Below, piece after piece: positions 14,086-24,805 of a stretch of 64,000 nt of DNA. Both the position numbers and the translations under genes were made by a program. Origin of the DNA: Perca fluviatilis (lineage: Eukaryota; Chordata; Actinopteri; Perciformes; Percidae). The notes beneath the pieces are model-generated. The model had not been told where the DNA came from. It saw only the letters and a program-made list of their open reading frames with translations, and made no database searches. The stretch's first letter is position 1. Each line of letters starts with the position of its first letter. The stretch lies in assembly GCF_010015445.1 (NCBI RefSeq), contig NC_053116.1, forward strand, positions 30,217,785 to 30,281,784. The letters are read 5' to 3'.

Positions 14086-14087
<2 letters not shown>
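13570..14087. other. Pyrimidine-rich non-coding spacer
   Basis: This stretch between two dinucleotide arrays contains CT-rich words at 13681-13725 and 13820-13900. No exon, repeat element or RNA was recognised. Confidence 0.5.

Positions 14088-14160
<73 letters not shown>
14088..14160. repeat. (AC)n microsatellite, ~36 units
   Basis: An uninterrupted dinucleotide array of 73 bp. Its orientation is opposite to the (TG)n array 540 bp upstream. Confidence 0.98.
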
Positions 14161-14162
<2 letters not shown>

Positions 14163-15153
14163 CTTTTGATAGCACAGCCAGCCTGCTGTCATGCCGTCTG
14201 CCTGTATTTTCTTGCCCTGTGCCTATATGACATGACATGACACAGTAGTGTCAATTAACATAATCTTAATTTGGCATCAATTCTGGTGTCATATTCAAAC
14301 ATCACATTGCTTCACATAATTGCTATTTAGACTAAAATTGTATGTGACGAGACAGCTAGGTAGAGAGGCCTGTCATGGTGCACCTACACTGTAAAAATAC
14401 TTTTTGAATAAGTAATCAGGAATGAGCACGTCTGTAGCAGCAGCTGTTGTAACTGATACTAATGCTCTGGAGAAACTGAGCTAATTAGAGCTAAGGTCCA
14501 AATTAAACAAATAAAGGACATACCAGTATACTATCACCACACAAACCACTAAAATAAAATATATGGTTTGTTATTTGCTTTGTTTGGCTACAGAATGAGA
14601 CTTTCTAGCCGGCTATTTCTGCAGGCTGTAGAGTGACTTATTAAATTTCAGAAAAAAAATATCAACAGCTGCTCAAGAAATTGTTGAATAGTTCTTATTC
14701 ATCAACACCTCCATCATGCATATACTATGATCTGGTTTTGCTTTGGGAGATTGACGATCTTGCTGATCGCGCCTAAATGAAGAAATGCCACAAAAGTGAG
14801 ATCATTAAGTGCAGAGATGATTCAGTACAACCTTTAAGCCAAAATAATTGCATTTAAAACAGGTTGAGTTTCAAGTTAAGTATTTCGGTACTGAACAGCT
14901 CATTTAGTGTAAAGAATGATCTATCTTGCCATCTGAGTCCCTCATCCCACCATCCGAGGCTTCGTTCCCCGTGACACTTGACGCCTGATGCGTAACTAAC
15001 ATTATCCCTCAATTCGAAAATCATAACAAATAAGGGTGGCCACCAAGTCACAGGTGTGTGGGCAGAGAGGCGTTCTGCCTTATGGTTTACAGATGCTGGA
15101 TTACCTGCAGTCAGTCACGGGCGCTGTGTTTTGGATTCGCTCGCTTTAGCCCC

Positions 15154-15234
15154 GCCGTCACTCCTTTGAAGAAGCCAAAATGAGATTCACCATGCAAATC
15201 ACCTGGTTGGTTTGAGATGAAGCGCCGTCACTCC
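15154..15234. promoter_or_regulatory. Candidate regulatory block: octamer next to E-box
   Basis: ATGCAAAT (15192-15199), the POU-factor octamer, is immediately followed by CACCTG (15200-15205), an E-box. The pair is framed by two copies of GCCGTCACTCC at 15154-15164 and 15224-15234, 70 bp apart. The motifs are directly visible. That they act as an enhancer is inference; chance occurrence of each motif alone is common. Confidence 0.25.
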
Positions 15235-15907
15235 CGATAAAGGGGGACACTTCATCACCTCCTCTCCCCAGATAACTGAAGTTTATTAAAAAGCCCCTTT
15301 CCCAAGAGTTTCACTTTTCTTTTTCTTTTTTTTTCATTTTAGCCTTAATAATGGAGATGTGCAGGTTGCGATGATGCTGAGACATGTGCACACTCGTGTG
15401 TAGTCCCGATTCTTTTGTGTCTCGGTGTGTGTTTCTGCATATTGTGTGCACATCCGTATTGTTGTGTGTTTGCAAATACATATGAATTTAGGGGAGCGGC
15501 AGCCTCTTTCCTCTCAAGCACCAGGGCAGAGTACGAAACCTCCTGAGAGCGAGCAGACGGCTTTTTAATTTCGCTGCTCTCTGCCGCCGGTGGGCGGAAT
15601 TAACAACAATTGAAATGTGCCGAGAAAAAAAGACGTTTTTTCATCAACGGCAAACTTTGAGACCAAACTGTTATCAGACTCACTCATTCATTAAGCGATG
15701 AAAATGAGATTGAGTTTAGCTTGTGGCGGGGGAATTTTCTTTCCTATTGTGTCTGCCGGTGCGGTGTTTCGTGAGGATTGTGGAATATCCGCTCAGCATT
15801 GGAGCAGATTGTAAATTATCAGCCTCAGGCCACCGCCAGAGCTTCTCTTTATAGATCAGTGTTGACAAAGGCTCGGAGGACGGCTTCTGGTGGGGTGTGG
15901 AGGCTTT

Positions 15908-15936
15908 GGAGGGGGCGGGGGGGCGGGGGGGGGGGG
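15908..15936. other. Potential G-quadruplex tract
   Basis: Runs of 5, 7 and 12 guanines separated by single cytosines are preceded by GGA, satisfying the usual four-run G-quadruplex pattern on the plus strand. Assembly length of the last run is uncertain, as with any homopolymer. Confidence 0.6.
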
Positions 15937-16307
15937 CAGCCTTTGTTGTTGACTTCTTGTCTTTTTGAACCTTCCCCTGCCAAACGAATATCAAAGCTGT
16001 GAAGTTGAGCTCAGCGTGCACACTTACCTGCTCCGGACTTTGAATACGATATATGCTGTTCTCCCCCTTTTTTCTTATTGTTAGATGAGCAGAAACTAAA
16101 AAAATTTTTTGGAGGAAGGGTGAATAAATAGAATGACCCACCTTGGAGCTGCAACCTCAAGTTCATGTAAGGAGGAACTGATTAGATTAAGTAGAGGGAC
16201 CATGGTGGCTCTCAAGAATCAGGGTATTGTTGTGTCCTGCTCATCAAAGCGTAAAGGGAGATCTGAAAGAGCAAAAGGAAAGGGGGGTATTATAGGTATA
16301 CTGCTGT

Positions 16308-16312
<5 letters not shown>

Positions 16313-16377
<65 letters not shown>
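16313..16377. repeat. (CA)n microsatellite, ~32 units
   Basis: An uninterrupted array ending 17 bp before the left border of the hAT element at 16395. Confidence 0.98.
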
Positions 16378-16378
<1 letters not shown>

Positions 16379-16394
16379 ATTTATGTGTGCCCAC

Positions 16395-17213
16395 TAGGGG
16401 TGCATGAGTCAGAAAATGTCCCGATTCGATTCAATATTGATTTTTAGGCTCAAGATTCGATTCAAAATCGATTTTCAATTCAAAAACGATTCTCGATTTT
16501 AAAAAAAAACCGATTCACAGTATGTAAATGTAGTTATTTTTACAATTTAAAAGAAAAGAAACCCAACAAATTTAATGTAGTTTGATATTACTTTATATGT
16601 CTTCATACAAAAATAAAAACTTTTGCAACTAAAAACTGCAAAGTGCCAGCTTTCAAATACATTTAATTCAAGTATAAAATAAAACTGTTAAATAAAAAGA
16701 GCTTTTCGTTCAGAGTTCGGTAGAGAGTCTAGCGCATTGAAAGAGCGCGTTGGTTGACTGGCATGTTAGGTACTTTAGGTTGTTGTTCGTTCACGTCTTT
16801 AATGTTAATCTCCATGTGAGTTCTCAAGTTTGTGGTGTTTCTATAATACTTAACTTTCGCTTTGCAAAGCCCGCATATAGCATGATTCCTATCAAGTTCC
16901 GTCTTCTCCTCGAGGTTAGAAAAGCCGAAATGCGCCCAAACTCTCGCCTTCAATGAGGATGGAGCAGGTTGAATAATTCTTTCTGTGAGGTTTGCCATTG
17001 TTTGCGCCGACTAAACTACTTTTGCTGCACTCGTTCTTCTTTGGATTTTAACAAGAGTGCCCAGGCGTCAGTGTGAATTCGACGCAGCGCCATCTATGGG
17101 AATGGCGAGCAGCTAAACTCATTTCAGGACGATAGTATACACGGCATTACAAAAAGAAATTGGGGGGGAATTCTACGAACAGATTTTGAATCGGGTTTTT
17201 TTGCACACCCCTA
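16395..17213 (-). mobile_element. hAT element remnant with perfect target duplication
   Basis: Termini TAGGGGTGCA and TGCACACCCCTA are inverted. The octamer GTGCCCAC is present on both sides (16387-16394 and 17214-17221) without mismatch, a textbook hAT target duplication. The left arm is rich in ATTCGATTCAAAATCGATT words. The minus strand carries the start of a transposase (16729-16998) near the right end, so the element is an internally deleted derivative of an autonomous hAT and not a purely structural MITE. Confidence 0.9.
16729..16998 (-). pseudogene. BED zinc-finger N-terminus of a hAT transposase (truncated)
   Basis: The 89-residue frame begins at an ATG on the minus strand. Residues 20-25 (VWAHFG) give the aromatic signature of a BED finger, followed by Cys42-x2-Cys45 and TTNLRTH with His61. 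In intact BED fingers a second histidine follows the first by about four residues; here that position is Asn65 in a sequence reading MEINIKD, so one zinc ligand is lost. The RNase-H/DDE catalytic core and hAT dimerisation domain (several hundred residues) are absent. A hAT transposase binds the terminal repeats through this domain. It most likely represents a decayed first exon, not a domesticated ZBED gene, because it is enclosed by the element's own TIRs. Confidence 0.85.
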
Positions 17214-17221
17214 GTGCCCAC

Positions 17222-18377
17222 AATATGGCCTCTTAAATTAATTCTGTAACTTCAAAACCCTTACCCTCTTAAGATCATAACCTTAGGGGTAATTAACAGG
17301 TTTTTGTGTGTGGGGGGGCGAGGGGGTCAAGCCGCGGTTTTGCACCTTTTTGATTTTCAAGTTTCAACTTCAGCCGTCGTGGTTGTACTAACGTTTCCAC
17401 CCGGATTCTAAAAACAGTCCTAATAGGTTTTGTGGTGGGAGAGTTAGAAAGACCAGCACACTCACCCAAGCACACTTCGTCCTGCCCGGTTAGGAAGACA
17501 GCTTCTCATGTCGGCAGATTATTCACGGGGATTTCGTTCTAAATGAGGTGAAGTTATTGCTCTCTGTGAAGCGGTTCTTTCAGAAGCCGCTGCCAGGGCT
17601 CGAGCTGCTCCTTTTTGTTCTGCTTTCCTTTGTTGGCCTGCATGGCAGAGTAACCTGACCCCGGACGTGACAGGCGCTCAACTCAAAGAAAAAGCCCGTT
17701 TTAGCTTTGACTTTTTAAGTTTCAAGGAACATTTATTACGGTGAAGGTGTGTGTGCAGCAGCATCGGCTCTTCTATCTTATTTCCTTGTCCAAATACTTG
17801 GCTCTCACTTGGATTTTCCATATTAACAAACATTGAAAAATCACTTTTGTAACATGTACTTTCTACTTACAAGTGCTTGGTGTTTTTAGTGATAACGTTT
17901 GTGTTGAGTACATCTGTGAAGTCAGTTATCAAGCAAAAATGCATGCATGTTGTGGCTCCCGCTTCTCCGATATGAGTGTTTACTGTTTTTCTTTGGGGAT
18001 TTGGACTGACTTAATTACTGACAATGAAATGAAGAGTTTGTTTTAAGTGGGAGGTAGAATAAAGGCACATTTGTCAAAACTAGGAAAGCGGAAACCACAA
18101 GGTATGACATTTCCCAGTTAGCACAACTTAGCACCCTCTTCCCACATTCTTCAAGTCCTCAGAGGAAGGGATTGCATGTTGCTGTTGAGTAGCTCTGGGT
18201 ATTTGCTCTTTCCAGGCCTGGCCGTCTGCCTTGCTGTGGGCCTGTGAGTGTGTGGAAGTACTTGTGTGGTCACTCAGTAGTGCTGTAAATGCCTGCATGC
18301 ACAAACACCATTCCACTTTGATGTCTGGACCGCAAGTTTATTCAACATTGGAAGACAATCGTGTGAGACAGGACTCC
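17222..18377. other. Unique non-coding stretch
   Basis: No gene recognised. A G-rich tract lies at 17308-17328 (TGTGGGGGGGCGAGGGGG). Confidence 0.5.
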
Positions 18378-18401
18378 GTGTGTGTGTGTGTGTGTGTGTG
18401 T
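18378..18401. repeat. (TG)n microsatellite, 12 units
   Basis: A short pure dinucleotide array. Confidence 0.95.
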
Positions 18402-19399
18402 AAGCTTTATATTCATGTACATCATGTTACCGGGAAATTCACACAAACTCCTGCTCCTCTCCTTTCACACTCTTCTCCTCCCCAGTCGTCCTTCAAGTCC
18501 TCTCCTGGCCTCCAAGACATCTGCACACATTATTAACATACTCGATGCGATGACTGGTGGAGGATGTTTGCACCGGACTATTATCGGTCTTCACTACACG
18601 TTCAGTACTTCAGATGACTTCAGCTGAACAGCGGCCAAATGCAAACATCCAAGTTAATTTTTTCCATTCCAGATTTATCCACTTGCTTCATTCCTTTCCA
18701 ACTTGGGAGCGTCCTGTTCTGCTCTGTCGCTCACAGAGGCCTGAGGCGTGAGGAGAATCGCAGGGGGACGAGTATTTTGTGGGGCACAGCCTGGCTAGAT
18801 TTGGAGTTCCTCTCTGACTGGGGGGAGGGGGGTGTGTTATCTGTAGTTGGGGGTCTTCGCCTGCTGTTTGGCTTGCCCTTTTGTCTCCCTAATGACCTGG
18901 CCGCGTAAAGTTAGCCGCTCTATTCACGAGGCATTAAGGGTCATTTTACCTGACAACGGCCGTTTCCCGCACAACTAGCCTGGGGGAAGGGAGTTGTTTG
19001 AGAAGTTCCTCTCGACTGGAAAGCCACAGTGCCTTTTGGAGCGCAGTATTAACCATATCCCCAACTATATATTACTGTAATACAGCATAAGTAGGATAAG
19101 AATTGGGTGGTGCAAGAAACACATCTACTTGCCCTGTTATCTGGTCTGTTAATGTGATAATTTGTTAATAACTTTATTGCTCCTTTTGAGGACTTTTCTT
19201 TTCACTTGCCCCCCTCCCCGTTCTGAGGTCAGAGTTCAGGGTTTAGTTGCAGCACAGCAATCGTGAAGCTGGTAGGGATACATATGGTTGAACCTGATCC
19301 TTCAATTGAGGGAAGACTCTGTGCACCACACGACTGCTCAGTATCCACTACTTTTATAAATGCTAGGCATTGCTTCCAACTGCAGGAATGATTTAAAAA
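18402..19399. other. Unique non-coding stretch
   Basis: No exon recognised. The interval 18890-18985 has mixed-composition, non-repetitive sequence with words such as TAATGACCTGG that could be a conserved element, but this is only an impression. Confidence 0.4.
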
Positions 19400-19407
19400 A
19401 TATATAT

Positions 19408-20142
19408 TAGAGATGCACCGATACAACTTTCTAGGCCGATTCCGATTTTCTTTGAGTTAGGCCAGCCGATACCGATTTTAGCCGATTCCGATTTAATTTT
19501 TTCTAACCACTTTACAGCACACACAAATATTTATTTTCTATCTTTTCTTTAATAGAACATTTTGCACAGTATATAGAAAAAAAATGTTAACAGATAATGG
19601 ATCACTATAAAATAGAACTACATAAATTACTCCTGTTGTGGAAATTCACACACATCTAAAGTGCAATGTTGGAACCATTTCCTTCTTTTCACATCCAATA
19701 TCACACTAAAAAAAATGTGATTTTGGTTTTTGGTGTCGTCCCTCCACGCCTTACTTTTTCCTTGCAGGTGTTGCATATTGCAAACTTGTTATCTTCTGCA
19801 CACGCGCTGAAGAGTTTCCAAACAGCTGACATGTTGCAGGTTAATTCACGAGGTTCCCTACGTGTGCAACAATAGCGTGGACACGCGCTTCACACCGCGA
19901 GCGGGTACGCGCGACACACGGTGGAAAAGTTGAGAGAAAGGAAAAAGAGACTGAGCTGTCGCGTCCGTGTGTGCGTGCGTCCTTGAGAACTGTAACTCGT
20001 ATAACTTATGTTGTCAGTTAATTGTAGCATTGACCGGCATGAAACCGGCATATGTCAGACTGACCTGCTGGTCGCTGGTCACGGCCGAGCTCGTGAAAAC
20101 CGGCCAATTCCGGTCACCGGCCGGTCTATCGGTGCACCTCTA
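19408..20142. mobile_element. hAT-like element, TAGAGATGCACCGAT termini
   Basis: The left end TAGAGATGCACCGATAC pairs with TATCGGTGCACCTCTA at the right. ATATATAT occurs on both sides (19400-19407, 20143-20150), consistent with an 8-bp duplication, although the low complexity of this octamer weakens the evidence. The left arm repeats GCCGATTCCGATT-type words and the right arm CCGGTCACCGGCCGG. No transposase frame is retained. Confidence 0.8.
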
Positions 20143-20150
20143 ATATATAT

Positions 20151-22735
20151 ATATTTCAAAACACTGAAGGGTTAACGTCAGTCTTGTGTTACCGGTCACA
20201 CAGATGCTCCTAAAGCATCTGTTTTGCCAGGGACTCTGAACGTGTCCTTATCAATTATTTTTAAGCAACTTACAGGGACATTTATGGGACAAATGGACAG
20301 GCAGAGAAACTTTGAGCTTTCAAAGTACTGGCATTAGCCCAGAAAGACATTGAATCTATTTAATCGGGCTACTCAGACATATTGATTCACCATCTATAAA
20401 ATGCCCCGGACTCTCTTCCAATGTACATTGAACTAGCAAGCAGATGTCCAGGATGAAGAAAGCATGACGTCACATTAACGTTTATAATTGGACTATGACC
20501 AAACTTTGAACCTTCCTGTAAACACTAGGTTATATAAGCCAAAGTTGGAGTAAACCAAACCTGATTAACTAAGAGAGACGATTACTTGTGTCTGTTTTTA
20601 AATTACTGTGGCATGTGCAGAGCTTAGTCTGGCTTGTTTAAGTGGTTTGATTATTTGCATGCAGCAGAAAGGTCACATTGACAACTACACAGAGAGCTCT
20701 ATATTGCATGGGTAGCACTAGAATTGGTAGGAAGCTGATTTTTAGGGCAAGACAACACAGAACTAGAGAAAGTGTTAGTTAACATGTTGCTGAGTGTGAC
20801 CTGTTATGGTTTTTGGTTCTCATATCAGACCTCACACATATCATGTAAACTCAAGTTGTCAGGAAAGCTGATTTAGTAGATAACCACAAAAATGCTTTAA
20901 TCAAACCAGTAGCCTAACCTGGATATTCATAGTGATCAGTTTTTAATGTCCACGTAAATGTACTGAGTGAGGGTTAAGGCACTTAGCGTGAGCCTTTTAC
21001 ATTAGCATTCAGTTGCCAGCCTGTGGCTATGCGCTCTAGTACCTGCTCGGTTGCTAAGGAATTGGCACTTAGGTAATGAAATGCCCATAGCTGACGGGGG
21101 CACTTGATTGTGCTGAGACTGAGAGAGTGGGGCCAAGTGAGAGGGGAATGGGAACTAGAGCAAGCGAGAGAGCTGGGGATGGGCCCAAGTGCACATTGAG
21201 CACATAGCGGAGAGCTGGAGGAGAATAAGTGGCAAGGCTGCGGCTGCTGCTGCTGGCACAGATCCATCACCTGAGGAAGGGGCTGACTAGTCCACTTACA
21301 AAGCATTCTCTCCACAAGTCTAAACTCTCAAGAACATGAAGAGGGGTAGGTTGAAAGCCCACCTTCTGTATTTTATTTAAGAATTTAGTTTGTGCCTATT
21401 AGTTATCACAAAGATTTGTTTATTTTTGTTTGCTTTAGCTGCTGTTTCCCTGTCCTGCCTTTCCTCTCTTCCTCTCATTTCTTTCAACTTCCTCATTTTT
21501 TAATCAACTGCCCATTAGTTGTTTTTTTCTCTTTCCCCTACAGACGTTCCCACCCTTTTGCTCAACCTCCATACTATACACAGTCACCTCAGTATGAGAA
21601 ACAGCAAATGCTCATTATCTTCAGAGCTTCCGCCACCACTTTGGCTCCATTACCTTTAGGCCTCCCACAATCTATGACCTTTGCGCTTACTTTTTGACCC
21701 CTGTCCTCCGATTCTTCCCAGCATTGTCCTGACCTCACAGTGAATCACCGACTACATTCATGCTTTAAAAACTAGCCAGACATAACAAAACTACTCTGTA
21801 CAGTATCTCACCTGCCCACTCATTTATTACTAACCACTTCTGTGGCTACTGCCAGGCATGTTGAGATCTTTGATAATGTTCCTGCAATAAGGAATGTCTC
21901 AAGTTAACGATGAAACCTGAGAAAACTATTTAGTCGAGTATCTGCGCCTCTGTTGACTTAAAAAAAAAAAAAACATTTCTCAAATTCCTTTCTCCATTCA
22001 TGTTTTGTCGTCACGTGTCAGTGCACCACTGGCCTTGTTCTGGTGTAACTTCCAACAATATAGCACATCCTGCACTCAGATTTAAAAGAGTGCATGGTCT
22101 GCTATCACCATTGTCATTGTCTATGTCACATTGGGAAATTCTCTAAATTCTATTTAAATGTTGACACATAGTGCTACAATTAATGCACATTGTCATTACC
22201 AATTAATGGGTCGGGAGATTGACTGGCCTGGTGACCACTTGTGATCAGATCTCACTTTACTTGTGATCAGATCTCACTTCCCTGCTCTATATGCAAATAA
22301 ACACATACATCATGGTTGTGTGTATTTATAAATGTCAGTTGTTACTTTCACATAAATCAAGTGAAAAAAAAAAAAAAAAAAGCGCTGTCCGCAGTTTGTG
22401 TGCTGAGTCCGACATAAGGAGGTCTACTGAGGTGGCGGGACCTGTGCAGGAGAGACAGAGGTTTTTAAAAGTTTAGGGTGATTCAGCAGAGTCGTGTTGT
22501 GCCAACAATAGACGATAAAGCAGCAAGCTAAGCCCTTACAAATTTTGCGAGAATGCGCACCAAAGTCCGTGAGTCTGTGAGTCCGGACTTTGGGATTGGG
22601 CCATTGTGTGGAAGTGCAAACTGGATTGTGATTCTCAGGAATCAGATCTCTGAACGGCTACGTGGTCCCGTTCACTACAGGCTTTTTCATATTTTTTTTA
22701 TTTTTTATGTTTACGTAATGTCGGAGGAATTGTAA
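20151..22735. other. Non-coding stretch with short repeats and a hairpin
   Basis: The palindromic CRE-like octamer TGACGTCA lies near 20465. A 22-bp word containing CTTGTGATCAGATCTCACTT occurs twice in tandem over about 22237-22280. An A18 run lies at 22364-22381, and an inverted repeat CCAAAGTCCG/CGGACTTTGG at 22560-22593. Parts of 22200-22700 look like a dispersed repeat, but its ends could not be fixed. A proline/tyrosine-rich frame at about 21541-21620 follows a pyrimidine tract ending CCCCTACAG, yet shows no family resemblance. Confidence 0.4.
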
Positions 22736-23100
22736 CACACACTTCATGGCCAATACTATGTGAACCTCCAAACATTATACCAATATGAAATTGTTCACAT
22801 CACAACATTGGCTCTCCGCAGGCTCCTATTTAGGATGTTGACAAGATCTTAGAACATTGTTACAGGAATTTGCTCCCATTCAGCTTTAAGAAGAGAATTT
22901 GTCAGAGATCAGCCACTCATGTTGGGTGACAAGACCTGTTTCGCAGTTGGCATTCTTGTTGAAGCTAAAGGTGTTGGAGGGGTTGAGGTTAGGTCTCTGT
23001 GCATGCCCGTTTAGTTCCACACCAAACTGGGAAAACCATTTTTATGGACCTGTGCAGGTCCCCCATTGTCCCCATAAGTCTGTGGACAGGGGAGTCCATA
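22736..23100 (-). pseudogene. Tc1/mariner-like transposon relic
   Basis: Read on the minus strand, 22979-23002 encodes AQRPNLNP, a degraded form of the Tc1 motif AQSPDLNP that precedes the third catalytic acidic residue. Immediately after it a base is missing relative to the family and the codon for the catalytic glutamate is changed, so the DDE triad is broken. The surrounding words (TTGGGTGACAAGACCTG, CCACACCAAACTGGGAAAACC) match the remembered teleost Tc1-like family. Sequence near 22745-22770 (GGCCAATACTATGTGAAC) resembles its terminus. It is inactive; the limits are approximate. Confidence 0.65.
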
Positions 23101-24183
23101 TAGCCTACTTTTGTAGCTCCTCTCTCATAAGTGAGAAGAATAACAGCTGGAGGAAGAGGGATCCTCAGGTGTGGGGATATCTGAGTCTGTTGAAAGTGTG
23201 GGTGTGAACAAATCGCACTTCATGTGGCACATATTTTCACTTGCAGGCTTTTCTTTACACATACCATTTGGTGATTATTTACAGCAGATTACTGCTTTGT
23301 TAAAAAATAAAGGTCAGTTCTGCACTTAAATACCAAATAGAGTAAGATATTACTGTGTAAAGGCTGTATCATTCAGAGTTACTACCTGAGTTAGTTGTTC
23401 TTGATTGGTCAAGCAGGCCTCCTCACTGTAAACTGTGCACCCAGCCCTAATGGCAGGAACTCTCAGTTCACTTCTCTCCTCTCACTTGCTCACTCTGCAG
23501 TGGGAGGCAGCGTTTGAATTGAGGCTTTTGTGATAAGTTGCCGTGATTGAAGGTTGGAAACGAAGGTGCAGTGACTCAGTGTTTGCTCATTTAGATTTGT
23601 CAATTGGGGGTGATAAGAAGCAAAGAGGACTGGTGGGAGAGACGGAGAGAGAGAGGTGAACAACCTGCTCATTAAAGTAGCTTGCTAATGATTTACAGGA
23701 GTTTGAGAAATACACTCAGCAGAGTTAGTGAGCTGGAACGAGGAACACTGACTGACAGGAACAGCCTTGTTTGTCTCAGATTTCTGGATGTCCATGTATA
23801 GCATAATTAAACACTCAAGCAGGCATTAGTGCTATAGCACCATAGATTTCTAGGCCAGTTTTGTTGTTTTACTGTATATTTTTTATAGCATCAGTTTGAT
23901 TGCAGGAAGTTTTAGCTATATATTTATGCGTGAGCTTCAAAAATCGGGTTCAGACTGAACACATTCTATCTGAATCTGTCTTTAGAGTGGCCATTTTGCA
24001 ACAGTGTTCAACAACCACAAAGGGTGAAATGCATTGTAAAGTAGCCAGAGATACCAGATGTACCATAGAGATATCTCCGATAATAATATGATACACCAGA
24101 ATGCAATGCATCCGCAACACATGTTAAGGACTGGGAACAGCTTGATCAGCCACCCAACTGTTCATGAACTGCTTGACTAACAT
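23101..24183. other. Unique non-coding stretch
   Basis: No gene or repeat recognised. Confidence 0.5.
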
Positions 24184-24785
24184 TAGGGTTGGGTATCGTT
24201 CTTTGTTTGGTTCCAATAACAGTGCTAAAATGATACTTTTAGAACGAGCTGCCTAAAAGGTACTTGAACTGATACTTTAAAAAAGAAAAGCACAAATCGA
24301 CTTTCAAATTTGCTAAGGCCATATGGTCTAAGGATTCATTTATAATGTAATAACAATAACTTATAACGATAACCCAATTTCAAAGTCAATTGCTGTTAAA
24401 CGACAAAAAGAAGAAGAAAAAATGACAGAAGGGTATTTTACAATAAATTTGAATGCATCATGAGCTACAATTGAACACACTATTAAGTCCCGTCTGTGTT
24501 GTTTCTCCGATAACTCCGACAGTGGCCATGGTGCAGCTAGTCTACTAGGTCTTTAGCTGCAGACAGTTGCACGCCCCTGTGTTGGAATCCTTTCGATTGA
24601 AATACAGTCACACTTTACACCGTTTAGCTGTCAGCATTTTAACCATGTTTAAGCCAGCTACTAGCTAACGTTAACTGCTGCCAAGTGTAGTGTTAACTAG
24701 CGTCACGTGCAGTGATGCTTCTGTTGCCTCTAACGTCTGTTTCTGAGCACCAGAGAGCAGCGCAATGAGGCATCATAATCCGCGT
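24184..24785. mobile_element. hAT-like element, second copy of the 9810 family
   Basis: It begins TAGGGTTGGGTATCG and is collinear with 9810-10430 (shared CTAAGGCCATATGGTC, TTTACACCGTTTAGCT, GTAGTGTTAACTAGC). The right end is not a clean mirror of the left; GGTACCCAA at 24797-24805 may be the remains of it. No target duplication could be read. It is non-coding. Confidence 0.7.
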
Positions 24786-24805
24786 GAAGGGTTTAGGTAC
24801 CCAAA

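Larger units (their letters stand above)
14161..16312. other. Non-coding stretch with possible regulatory blocks
   Basis: No coding exon was recognised. Two blocks look constrained by eye: 15150-15240 (octamer and E-box, annotated separately) and 15540-15760 (AT-rich homeodomain-like words such as TTTTTAATTTCG and GGAATTAACAACAATTG). A guanine-dense run lies at 15908-15936. A 141-residue minus-strand frame over 15716-16141 is low-complexity proline/alanine-rich and is judged non-coding. Confidence 0.45.

Noticed and set aside
15716..16141. 141-residue minus-strand frame
   Set aside because: Its Pro/Ala/Ser-rich centre comes from a G-rich tract on the other strand. It has no recognisable domain, and the frame shows no splice or start context.
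21541..21697. Pyrimidine tract-CAG followed by Pro/Tyr/Gln-rich frame
   Set aside because: No donor at a suitable distance and no recognised protein family.
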